Assembly (NCBI RefSeq): GCF_021134715.1
Contig: NC_060019.1
Coordinates: 13,096,001 to 13,160,000 of the forward strand
Length of the DNA stretch: 64,000 nucleotides
Origin: Daphnia pulex
Lineage: Eukaryota > Arthropoda > Branchiopoda > Diplostraca > Daphniidae
Direction: 5' to 3'
In this document: positions 13,428-24,400 of the stretch, piece by piece
Layout: every line of letters starts with the position of its first letter
How positions within the stretch are numbered: position 1 is the first letter of the stretch
The notes under the pieces: generated by a model
Database searches by the model: none
What the model saw: only the letters and a program-made list of their open reading frames with translations
What the model was told of the DNA's origin: nothing
Program-made: the position numbers and the translations under genes

Positions 13428-13973
13428 TGGGGGGGCCATTGAATCGGGGAAATACCAAAATCCCAAGTCCTGCCCTTTCGTCGTCGTATCAGCCGGTCCC
13501 AACTCTCCCAAGGCCGGATAGCCAAAATTGCCTCCTGGGCGCAGCGAGAGAGAGAGGGCGCCACCACATAAAGAGCTACAGCAGACGGATGCCAATAGAC
13601 ACAATCAACTTGGCTGTTGTGAGAGAAAGAGTCTGACTAGTGCGTCGTCGTGTTTTTCCAACTCCGTCTCATCCATCTACACAAATCCTAAAAATAGCAT
13701 CGGTCCCCAACAGATCGAAATCAATTCTTTGCTAGGCAAGATCAGAGGATCGTGAGCAATTGAAAGGTAAATTGAGTGTGCTTCAGAGTGAATTTAAAGT
13801 CATGTTTGGGCAACGGTATACATTACGGGACCTACAACGCGAGAAAGTTTTTACTTTGTTACCAACGCGTACTGGCGTTAGTTCACTTAAAATGAAAAAC
13901 CATTTGGTTTAGCATTTTTCAGTAGTTGATCTAATGGTCTTTTTTTTTCTCTGCTCTTTTTTTCGTGTCAGGT

Positions 13974-16900
13974 ATGTGGCATTCAGAAGATTTCATGATA
14001 GCTGATGAAGTGGTTGCTGACGGAGCTCAGTGCCACCGAAGGGTATCATTCCCCCATCAATCAACATTTGAAGAATCCACCAAATTTTGTGAAAATAACT
14101 ACTCTGGAAAGCTAAATTCCGATTCTGGCTTTCTATCTGGAGTCAACATCAATGAGGATTCTGCTGTGATAACCTCCAGCTCCATAAATCTTTCAGACGA
14201 ACAAGACAGCATGAAGCTCAAAAGTGCTGCACAGTTCAGTGTCAACGAGATCAACTTGGATTACAAATCTGGGAAAATAAATAATTTGAGCAGTCCGGTA
14301 AAACCCCAGAAAGAACTTCCAAGAAGGATAACCCTGCGTGACCTACTTAGACAGGATGAGGATGGAGATACGTAAGTCCAAATTGTGCAAGCAATACTGA
14401 CCCACACCAAATAGTAAGATAATAATATTTATTTCTGTAGACCGTTGCATTTGGCCGTGCTCCAGGGGTTTATCGAAGTGGTTTTCAGCCTGGTTAGGAT
14501 TCTACCCGACCCTCGTCTGCTAGAAATCCCCAACAAATATTTGCAGGTGTGTAGTAAAAAAAAAAAAAAAACCCTGCAAAATGACGTGACGTTTATACAT
14601 CTTGTAACTTTTATCATCACAGACGCCACTTCATTTGGCAGTTTTAACGAATCAGGCGCCTTTGGTTCGCCGGCTAGTGGTCGGGGGCGCATCGGTCCTG
14701 CTGCGAGATCGTTTAGGCAATACACCACTACATTTGGCCTGTCGTGATGGGCATGTTGATTGTGCCCACGCCTTGCTCCTACCCGTCAGTCACGAAGAAC
14801 GCCAATCCGCTTTGTTACCGTTGCACATTGTCCCACAACCTCTGCCACAGGACTTGGAACAGAAAAATTACGATGGTAAGTCGCATACGTAATTTTTGTT
14901 TGCAGAAAAGAACAAGGATTTCTAAGGAATTTTGGGGGAGAAGGCAGTAGCTTCGGGGGGTTGGTTCTTGTATGGTAGTGACAACTTCCTCCTTTGGCGC
15001 CATCAGATTGTCCTTGAGAAATTTGATTCGACCTCCTCTGTTCACTTTGGTACCACTTGAATTTTGGCAGGCTCAGACCCCCTTGATGAGTGGGATTTTC
15101 CCATATTCCCTTTCCTATGGAGAAGAACGCCGTGAGTCGTGTTTGTTATCTTGCCGTTGCGTGAGTGCACATGTGATGAGAGTATTTTGGAATTTCCCGA
15201 TTTCTACATGGATCAGACTACGCCAAGGAGGGGTAGATGGGTGGGTGATGAGGTGTGAGTCCCTTATTCAACTTCTGTTTTCCTATTGCATTCAGATAAA
15301 GTCTGGAAATACCCAGAGTAATTTTTTTTGTAATGGCCTCGAGCAGATTTTCATCACGCGATAATCACATCTCTCTCTCTATACGCATTGTATCCACTTT
15401 CATTGTAGTGTTACCTTTCAGTCGCTAAAATGACCCCCCGCTGGTTTAAATGCCTCGAATAATAATTTGAATCTTTCAGCATCCACAAACAACGACAGGA
15501 AATAATTTGTCACACAAAAGTGATGAATCTAGTTTTAAGTTGAGGAAAAGGGAAGTTGAAGTATCGAGGTCACGTGACGTGCGCAGAATGACTTGGGGTT
15601 TTCCAACTCTCAGTTGATTACGTGACGGGGTGAGGCCCTTGTGTCGAGCCAAATGCGCAGGGACTCGTCAAGTTCAAAAAAGAAACAAAACAGAACCCCC
15701 TTGCGACCTGGTTTTTTCGTGTTACTGTCGATACGGTCACGTTTAGTGTAAAAACCCACCCGCCTCCTTCTTTCAGCCACCCACCCACCACCTTCCTCGT
15801 TTCCATACTTGGGATTTCCCAAATTTTCTCCTGGAGCGTTGGCTGAACTGGTTGGTACCGATGTACTGGTAAACCTTGGTTGGTTTTTCCCCAGCATGTT
15901 TCGTTTCTCTTTCAAATGGCTGCATTCTTTTTCCAGCTGCCGCAGGGAAGCGTCACGTACGCTTCGAAATTCACAGCTGTCATGTTGGTCGGGTATTTTT
16001 TAATACCTTTACGTTGTTATGAAATTAAAAATCTGGGGAGATTAGAAAGAAAATATGCTGCAAACATCCGTGAGCGCCGTACAGTTAACCGACCGAGCTC
16101 CAAAATGATAATCTCCGATAAGGAAAAACCAATGGCCATTGGTAAACCTACAATCACATGTTTGGGCCGCGCTGGTTTTCTAGTTTGTTATTCAAGTTCG
16201 TTGACTGGCTTTATTTACTCTCAAGTCTCATAAACTGATGTAATTTGAAAGTTCAGTCGTGATAAAACTGACTGATGACGAATTTGAATTTGTTTGCGCT
16301 ACCTACCTACGTGCCCTCACTTTTCATGTCCTTCGGATAGGCCAGAATGCATTCTAGACATGTGATATCACCACCTTTGGCTTATTATATGATCCCCAGA
16401 ATTGCACCAAATTCTGTTTACTCTCCACGAAAGGGAAGTTGGGAATACCCATGACCCACCTGGATTACGAGTCCTTCGTAGCATAACTTAAGAATTGAAA
16501 GGCGGTGCAGACTTTGACGGGCATAGGGGAGAAGGGAATTTCCCCTAGTTCAAGCGTGATCAGCTATTTATATCCTCGTGCATTTCATGCTCCTTTCTCT
16601 CAAGGAAAAATAGGAGGAAAAAAAAACAGCAGCTGAATTTGAAAACGACGCTTCAGTTCGAATTCAATGTTTTATTTCAATATTCTGCTACGTAAATGTC
16701 AATCACGAACTTCATTGTTACACGACGAGTTGATTTAATTTGTGTTTTCTATTTTTTAATCAACAGGTCAGATGCCGCTCCACCTTGCGGCCATGAACGG
16801 ACATGTTTCTATAGCGAAATTACTTTGCTGCTTCGGAGCTAACGTCAACGCCATGGTAAATAATATTTCGCACATTTCAATTTGGAAAAGAGGATATTTC

Positions 16901-17322
16901 ATGATTGTTTTTCAATTTATTATAGGAAGGCAAATATGGACGAACAGCACTGCACTATTCAGTTGAACGCCGGCATCCAGCGATGCTGCACTTCCTAGTG
17001 TCCCAGTGTGGCGCACAAACCGAAGCCGAAACCTACTCTGGTTATACAGCTCATCAAATCGCTTCAGTTTCCGAGCCGGTTTTAGCTGCCTTATTGGCCG
17101 ACTTGGGCGCGCAAATTAGGCCTTGCCCACTTGAGAAATTCTCGAGTGACGAAGAAGATTTCTCTGACAGCAAAATGTCGTTGACCGCATCATGGAGGCC
17201 CCGTTCTGACAAAGTATAATTCAACATTTAATAAGCAACTTGTTTGAACAAAAGGCTAACGGTTTTGTTTTCCATTGCAGAATATGTCCTTGACGAGTGA
17301 AGCCCTTCATTTGGTAGCCTAA
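13974..17322 (+). CDS. cact: NF-kB inhibitor Cactus/IkB with six ankyrin repeats
   Basis: Cytoplasmic inhibitor that holds Dorsal/NF-kB dimers until signal-dependent destruction. Coding exons: 13974-14371, 14441-14546, 14623-14875, 16767-16855, 16926-17213, 17281-17322; 391 residues. The N-terminus carries a textbook phosphodegron, DSGFLS at residues 50-55, the DSGxxS form used by IKK-type kinases and beta-TrCP ligases. Six ankyrin repeats follow (TPLHLAVLQG, TPLHLAVLTN, TPLHLACRDG, MPLHLAAMNG, TALHYSVERR and a degenerate last one, TAHQIAS). The C-terminus has an acidic SSDEEDFSD stretch, like the PEST region of vertebrate IkBs. The third intron is 1.9 kb, much longer than the others, and holds four perfect kB sites, which suggests induction by the factor the protein inhibits. 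Poly(A) signal at 17471-17476. Bcl-3 or a Relish C-terminus is less likely given the degron and the lack of a Rel domain. Confidence 0.92.
15092..16545. promoter_or_regulatory. Intronic cluster of NF-kB/Dorsal binding sites
   Basis: Inside intron 14876-16766 there are four exact matches to GGGRNWYYCC: GGGATTTTCC at 15092-15101, GGAATTTCCC (reverse) at 15189-15198, GGGATTTCCC at 15811-15820 and GGGAATTTCC at 16534-16543. A Dorsal-type GGTTTTTCCC (GGGAAAAACC in reverse) is at 15882-15891. By base composition alone about 0.2 exact matches would be expected in 1.9 kb. Confidence 0.6.
15569..15578. promoter_or_regulatory. GTCACGTGAC E-box (CLEAR-type) in the IkB intron
   Basis: A perfect ten-base palindrome matching the site bound by MiT/TFE bHLH-zip factors, lying among the kB sites. 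Only sequence match supports it. Confidence 0.35.
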
Positions 17323-17470
17323 AATAGCATCTATTATCGTTACACTAATGTATGTGTCACTTTACAACTTGTGTAATTATGAAAATATTTTTTTTTGTTT
17401 GGAAAAAGAAACTATTATGGGTTGTAGTCGTTTCGTGACATCATTACTGTACGGCGTACTGTACAGAATC

Positions 17471-17476
17471 AATAAA
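17471..17476 (+). terminator. Polyadenylation signal of the IkB gene
   Basis: AATAAA lies about 150 bp after the IkB stop codon and about 80 bp before the FCF1 stop codon on the opposite strand, so the two transcripts end tail to tail. Confidence 0.5.
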
Positions 17477-17552
17477 AATTATCACGTTTTTACGGCTTTA
17501 CCAATTCGTGTCACGGTGTATTATTATTCAAATTTCAAAAACAATTCAATTT

Positions 17553-18494
17553 TTACTTTGGAGCCCCGTAAGCGTCGGGCATGCGCTCTACTGTGTACCG
17601 ATGCTGAGAAAGGAACATAAGTGGCACGCCTGGAATTTTTCTAATTCGTCGCTTTAAGTCACGATCGCATGTACCGACGATATAACACTTGTGCTAGTTA
17701 GGACAAACGAAAAAAAAATTACTATTTCATGTAATAAACAAAGATGAATATATGTAAAATAAGTACCTGAGTTACTCTTTGCACAATGCAGTCATCAGCA
17801 TAGGTGCCTTTATGGGTGCAGGTAAGTCTTTCAAATCTTGGATCTTTAATGATCTTGAGAGCAATACGGTATTTGGGTCCAAGCTTCTCAAGCTCAGCCA
17901 TGACACAGTCAGTGATGTAAGGTATACCTGTTACATTGATGAATTTATCATAAAATAGTTCAAATACTTAAAATATTGTTTAGTCACATTAACTCACACT
18001 TTGCGTAAAGACAATCCATTAGAGACTGCACAATGTCCATTTTGTTTTTAACCGAAAAGTTGATGAAATTGGTGTCCATTAAAATGTGGTATGGTGGACC
18101 AAGTTGTGTATTGTATTGAAAAAACAGTGCTGACGAAGCTTGAGTGCTGTAATAAAAACATAATTATGTAAGATTGAGTATTAAGGGTCTTCTTGAAACC
18201 AACTACTTACACTTGATGGACATTCAGTTCATGTGGATCAATTTTCTTCTCTTTTGGTTTTACAATCTTGTTCTTTTCTTTTCTATGATTTTTAAAGCTT
18301 GTTTTAAATCACAATAAAATAAAAGGTAAAATAAACTATGGACTTACATTCTAGGATCGTTAGCAGATATCATTCGCTTCATTGTTGCAAACTTTTTGGT
18401 GCGCTTGTCTTTTGGCTAATACAAAAGAATTGAAGTAAATTTGACGGAAAAATTGGTGAAGTATAATTTTCATAAAGAAAAACAAACTTACCAT
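17553..18494 (-). CDS. FCF1: rRNA-processing protein FCF1/UTP24 (PIN-domain nuclease)
   Basis: Component of the nucleolar small-subunit processome; its PIN domain makes early pre-rRNA cuts around 18S rRNA. Minus-strand exons: 18494-18492 (the ATG alone), 18415-18348, 18282-18211, 18146-17998, 17927-17767, 17693-17553; 197 residues, against 198 in human. Highly conserved runs include [60 protein letters not shown] and [15 protein letters not shown]. The PIN acidic residues are visible in MDTNF (about 70), [14 protein letters not shown] and CDRDL. The first coding exon is just the three-base start codon, with its donor immediately after ATG. It is convergent with the IkB gene and divergent from WARS1. 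Confidence 0.96.
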
Positions 18495-18793
18495 GATGAA
18501 AAATGTGTTATAACTTCTGTTTTTCTGTATTCTTCCGTAATTAAATGATTAATACAAAATTTTCAGACAAGTGACATTTACACGTGCTGTTTAACGTCGA
18601 CTGAATTGAAAATAGTTGCCAGATCTCATTATTATGTTGATTTTTTTCTAGCAGACAAGACATTTTTTCAGACCAGGAAGTCGTGCGAAAAGTTAACCAC
18701 GAAACTGCCGCTAGTTACATCAGCAAAGTAATAGCTTATGAAAACATTTATCAATTTCAAATTATTTCAATTTTGTTGAATTTCATAGTCGTA
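18495..18793. promoter_or_regulatory. Shared divergent promoter region, FCF1 / WARS1
   Basis: 299 bp separate the two divergent start codons. A TTTCATAG acceptor-like sequence just before the WARS1 ATG hints that WARS1 may have a small 5' UTR intron here. No TATA box was found. Confidence 0.45.
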
Positions 18794-20366
18794 ATGACAG
18801 AAACATTAGCAGACACGATGGAAGCTTTGGACCTTACAAAGAAACCAACAGTTGATGGAGAGGAAGACTTTGTGGACCCCTGGAATGTCGTTGGGAGTTC
18901 AGTTAAAGGCATTGATTACGAAAAGTTGATAAGTAAGAGAAAATAACATATTTCCCAAGCCAACATTTCAAATTGATTTATTGCTGACAGAGAGATTTGG
19001 ATGTACCAGAATAGATTCAGCTTTAATAGAGCGCTTTGAAAAGGTTACCGGCAAGCCAGCCCACCACCTGCTGAAAAGAGGAGTTTTTTTCTCTCATCGT
19101 GATTTACACACTATACTTACCCTTCATGAGCAAGGGAAGCCGTTTTACCTCTATACTGGAAGAGGACCGTCTTCTTCTTCAATTCATATGGGTCATTTGA
19201 TCCCATTTGTGTTCACAAAGTGAGATTGTAAACAATATAATATTACAGAATTGTTTTTTAAATATTCCTCATCATTTATAAAACAGGTACCTACAAGAAG
19301 TGTTTAATGTTCCTTTGGTGATTCAGTTGACAGACGATGAAAAATACCTCTGGAAAGATCTTACATTGGAGGAGACTCAAAAGCTTGCAGTAGAGAATGC
19401 TAAAGACATTATAGCACTGGGTTTTGATGTAGAAAAAACCTTTATATTTTCCGACTTTACGTTCATCGGGTAAGAGTTCAAATCATCGTGTAATATGCTA
19501 ATTTGATTAATTTAATTCCAATCCTGGTGGAATTTTTATTCTGTATGTAGACAGTGCCCGGAGTTCTATCAAAACATGATTAGAATCCAAAAACGTGTCA
19601 CTGTTAATCAGATTAAAGGTAACTTTGGATTTGGGGATAGCGACTGTATCGGGAAAATAAGCTTCCCAGCGACCCAGGCTGCTCCTGCATTTTCGAACTC
19701 TTTTCCGTTTATTTTCGGCAATCGCAAGGATATCCCCTGTTTAATTCCCTGCGCTATTGACCAAGTGAGTTCATTCTAATACCATGTTGTAATAGACTGA
19801 TGGTTCTATCTAATGAGGTTGTCTTCTTTTTCGTAGGATACCTATTTCAGGATGACAAGGGATGTCGCGCCGCGTCTGGGTTGCCCCAAACCGGCTTTAA
19901 TCCATAGCACTTTTTTCCCTGCGTTACAAGGCGCTCAGACTAAAATGTCCGCGAGTGATGCAAATTCGTCTATTTTTTTAACTGATACACCTAAAGCATT
20001 GAAAACTAAGGTAACATTCCGAGAAATACTTGTGGTAGCATTTGACTCATCACGTGCCCTTACCAGGTGAATAAGTACGCCTTTTCGGGTGGCCAGACTT
20101 CGGTTGAGGAGCATCGACGACTTGGTGGAAATTGTGAAGTTGATATTTCCTACAAATACTTGACCTTCTTTTTGGAAGATGATGCTCGGCTTGAGAAAAT
20201 TCGTGAAGATTATACCAGCGGGGCAATGTTGACTGGCGAAATTAAAGCTGAACTAATTGCTGTGCTTACACCGATCGTTACCAGTCATCAAGAAAGTAGG
20301 AAAAAGATAACTGATGAAATTGTAAAACAATTTATGACTCCGCGTCCAATGAAGTGTGGTCTTTAA
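18794..20366 (+). CDS. WARS1: Cytosolic tryptophanyl-tRNA synthetase without WHEP domain
   Basis: Class I aminoacyl-tRNA synthetase that charges tRNA-Trp. Exons: 18794-18932, 18991-19219, 19287-19469, 19551-19764, 19837-20010, 20067-20366; 412 residues. The ATG at 18794 is the first in this open frame. Conserved marks: [27 protein letters not shown], the HIGH-type HMGH at 112-115, [26 protein letters not shown], the KMSKS-type KMSAS at 291-295, and the C-terminal KYAFSGG and [12 protein letters not shown]. The N-terminus before KGIDYEKL is about 40 residues and carries no WHEP helix-turn-helix, so it is shorter than the 471-residue human enzyme. This is the eukaryotic cytosolic type, not the bacterial-like mitochondrial enzyme. 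Confidence 0.97.
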
Positions 20367-21491
20367 GTTGTCGTTTTGGGTTGAAAGGGCATCAATTGCA
20401 ACTATATGGTTAACTTATCCAACATGTATCCATATAATTTGAATGAATACATATCCTGGTGGAATGTACTATGATATTAAACCGTTAATGTTAATTATAG
20501 TGGACTGGTAATTCTTGAAATGGCCGATTCCAGGATTTCTATCATCTATTTTGCCATCATTTCAACCGCTTAAGATCGAAATAATTTCCCGAATGACGTG
20601 GGTTGATGTTAGATTTCCATAGGGTTCGACGAAGCTGTCCTAGTGTCCTACTCCAACGCACCATCTTTTGGTTGAGATGGCGCTGTTCTTTCAGAGTGAT
20701 GAGTAATCGAGTCACTAAAGACACAGACACAATTAGGATATGAATAAATTTGAGTTTCTATTAAAATTAGCAAAAGGGACGGTATTTTGGAGCGGTATTC
20801 TACCTGGCTAGTACACACTCATACTTCACTGCGCCTGACTAAACGAACGACCAAACGGTCAAGAAAAGAAACAAATTGTCGTGATTCGTTATCAGAGCTA
20901 TAGTCTCCGGAGTCTATAGCTCTGGTTCTGCTCTGGTTAATCAGAGTCTATAGCTCTGGGTTAATATGGAATTCTTTTTTTTGGGGAATTAAAAATTTTT
21001 GAATATGTGTGTCGACGTTCGTAAAAAAATATTACTGTTGGCTGATCACATTTTTAACTTTTTGTGATTTTGTTTTGTTGCTTGCAAATGCAACTGGGCG
21101 AGGGCGAACCGCGAACTGGCAACTGCAAGCCGCGCTCAAATATTATTAGCTGTTTGGCAACGGTGTGTTTTAGACAAACTCAGTTTTTAAATTTGGCGGT
21201 GAGTGAGACAGTCGTCGGCCCTTCACGAAAACGGTTGGGCTTTTTTGGCAATCGTAAAAACTCACGAATCACATTTTGTCCACAAGTTTTGGGTTACTTA
21301 TACTTTCGCATCGAGACTCCTTAGCTTCACTTTACTTTTGTTAGTATTACCTCGTTTTTATACCAATTCTTAAAGTAAGTAATTGTACAACAGTTTCACT
21401 TAAATGAATGTTAAATTTTTGCAACTATTTTCATCTTCAACCTTTTGTCACTTTTGTCATTACAAGTTTTATTTATTATTGTGAAAAACAG
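20367..21491. other. Gap between WARS1 and the kinesin gene
   Basis: Contains the WARS1 3' UTR and the presumed promoter of the kinesin gene. The only structure noted is the compact palindrome and direct-repeat cluster at 20893-20959. A C/A-rich unclassified open stretch at 21064-21324 has no family resemblance. Confidence 0.45.
20893..20959. repeat. Near-perfect 32-bp palindrome with an adjacent direct repeat
   Basis: 20893-20924 is a palindrome with arms CAGAGCTATAG and CTATAGCTCTG around CTCCGGAG, broken only by a T-T pair at 20904/20913. The right-hand 16 nt GAGTCTATAGCTCTGG (20910-20925) recurs exactly at 20944-20959, a 34-bp period. It could be a foldback remnant, a replication-slippage product or a dyad binding site. 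Confidence 0.75.
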
Positions 21492-24400
21492 ATGGCGGAT
21501 AGAACAAGCCTAACTGCTATTGAGTATGCTGTTCGCATACCAGCAAGCTTTGTTACTAGCATGAGAGACTCTTCTATTGCACATCCAACTCCACTTCGTA
21601 ACCTGCACAAAGATTTTATGGATCTGCATGATGAAATGCAAGTCTATGTCAGAATAAAGCCATGTGATGAGAAAAAGGGCACTTTATCTATCACCGGAAA
21701 TCACATTATTGTCACTCCACCAAAAGATTCTGTTTCCTTCAAGAACAGGAACAACTCTGGAACAAAAACTTTGCAGAAATTTAAATTCAACAAGATTTAT
21801 GATGCAACAGTGAAACAGGAACATCTTTTCAAAGACTCTGCACTTAATTTAGTACAAGATTTCTTGATGGGCAAAAATGCACTGCTTTTCACTTATGGAG
21901 CGACTAGTGCAGGCAAAACCTACACCATGTTGGGCAATATCAGAGATGCAGGTTTAATTCCTCGCTCTTTGGATGTTGTATTCAACAGCCTGGAAGATAG
22001 ACTACTTAAGAATCCTGTCCTAAAGCCACTTGCTCTTAATGAAGTCATGAAACTGAATCTTAACCAAATTGAAGCAGAAGAGTTGGAGAGGTAGTATTTT
22101 CTCCTTTTGCAAAGTTGTTAAAAATAGCAAATTTGAAAAAAAAAAAAAATCTTAATGCTGTTACTTTCAGGACAATTTTGATGAGGGGATTCGATCTCGA
22201 CTCATCCGACACCAAGGACAGCATTTCCTCAGTATCTAGTGGATCGCTGAAGGACTGGAATATTCGAGCTCGAGATGAGACAGTTTGCGCTCTTCAACAC
22301 CCTCAAGATTATTTTTCAGTTTGGGTATCGTACTGCGAAATTTATAATGAACAAGCCTTTGATCTACTGGATGGATGTGACAAAAAGAAGAAACGAGTAG
22401 CCTTGCGTATTACTGAAGATCGCAAGGGGAAATTCTTTGTTAAAGGTATCGTGTGCTATTTAATATTGTGTAAATCATTTTTTAAATAATTTATTGTTTA
22501 CTAGGCCTTAAAGAGATTTGCGTCCGTACTGCTGATGAAGCTGTCCGAGTTTTGCTTTTTGGAAAAGAGAACTTACACTTCGCTGCTACCAAGTTGAACC
22601 ACAATTCCAGTCGATCTCATTGCATCTTTACGGTTAAGCTAATTCGAACAAACCATTGCGACGAGCCAAGTGAAGCTGCCATCCACATGATGTCCTTTGT
22701 CGATCTTGCTGGAATGGAACGAACAACAAAGACTCAAAGTAAAGGTGAACGGCTAAAAGAAGCCGGAAACATCAATACTTCACTCTTGATACTTGGTCGT
22801 TGCATCGACGCTATGAGAAGTAATCAACAAAACTCCAGCAATAAAACAACAATGATTCCGTATCGAGAGTCTAAATTGACGCGAATCCTGCAACACTTTT
22901 TTTCTGGTGAGATATTAACTAAACTATCCCTCATGCTGAGATTTTTATCTCTACATCTTTTGTAGGTCAGGGTAGAGCCGCCATGTTTGTGAATGTCAGT
23001 CCCTCTGCAAACTTGTGTGACGAAACTCTTCATGTTCTCAAATTTGGCGCCTTAGCTCAAGAAATAATCATTCAGCCGGATCGTGACGCTTCAGTTGCTG
23101 ATATATCCAGTAGCCAATTCGCTCCACCTTTGCGTCCATCAAAGTTTCAACAGTACGTTCGCAAATCAATCAGTATTTTAAGTGCCAGGGCGTCAGTGCT
23201 AGAGACGTCGACGTTCCAGGCCATTGGTGAAGAAGATGACTCTCAAGAGCGGATTCAAGAATTAGAAGAAGAACTTGCTCTGCTTAAAGCTGACTGGGAA
23301 GAAAACGAACAGAAGGTATGATGCTACTCCGCGATAATCACTCAGTGGCTAGTTTGGGTTTTTTCATAAGTTTCTTTTTAATCCATAGTTTTCTACGTTT
23401 CTTTTTTACTTAGGTTCGTGATGAATGTTGCAACGAATGGATAGAAATTGTCACTAAGATGGAAAAGTCGTGGAATCAGCGATATGAAGACACAAAGGCG
23501 CGCTACGAAGAGTTTTGCGAAAACCGAGTGGACCTTATGGCTACGCTTATAAACAGCAACGTGAAAAATAAAAAGCGCAAGAAAACTAATGAAGAAGACC
23601 TTGAACACATGGCTTTGAAATTCAAAGACAAAGACGATGAAATAGAAATTCTACAAGATTCAAATCAACATCTACAAGAGCAGCTCGAAAAGCTTAAAGA
23701 TAGTCTTAAGGTAAATAGAGTTATGAAAGTATTATAGATAAGTTTTCAAAACAGTTTTTTTTTCTGTTGTCAATTAGGCAAGTGAAGAAAGTAAAGGAAA
23801 TTTGCAGAAGGAGATGACTCGACTCCAGTTTGAAGTGGCGGCGGCTTCTAAACCAAAAATCAACTTTTGTGGCCCTGAGGTTGAGGATGAAGAAGACGTT
23901 GACGAACCGCACGTTAATAATTTGGCTAAACTGAAAGAACAGTTATCTTCGAAAGATGAAATGCTCAATGAAGCCGTATTGGAATACCACACTAAATGTG
24001 AGGAGATGACTATAGTTCAGCAAGAAAATGAACGTTTGTTGAAAGAACTCGAGCAGACTAAGGAAACGTTATCAGATGTCCAGGTATTTACCGTTTGAAA
24101 TATCAAATTTCGTTTTCTAAATATCTCGTTACTACGTAATAGGCGGAATTGGAACAAAGCAATCTACTTTTGACTAATGCAAATGAGAGACTTGACGTCA
24201 GGGAAGAGGAACTCGTGAATCTAGAAGAAAAGTTAATGAAAGCGAATGGCCAGTTCGGGCATCTTAACACAGAATTACGTGAAGCAAAGAGACGAATTCG
24301 AGATCTCGAATCGCATATTAAGGATCAAACTAATGCAAGTATGGTATCCACTATGTGTGAAGAACTGCAGAAGCAACTGCTTGAGGCTGAAGCTAAACTG

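Larger units (their letters stand above)
9110..13973. other. Intergenic region and 5' non-coding part of the IkB gene
   Basis: No coding exon is supported in about 4.8 kb. It contains a G10 run near 9292-9301, three CACGTG E-boxes (about 9591, 9812, 11486) and perfect kB consensus sites at 9493, 11063 and 11309. The IkB 5' UTR exon ends at a donor after 13766 (AAAG/gtaaat) and splices to an acceptor ending at 13971, two bases before its ATG; in that exon no ATG is in frame with the protein downstream of the nearest in-frame stop (TAG near 13735). Confidence 0.5.

Noticed and set aside
18683-18793. N-terminal extension of WARS1
   Set aside because: The frame is open but contains no ATG, and the residues do not resemble a WHEP domain.
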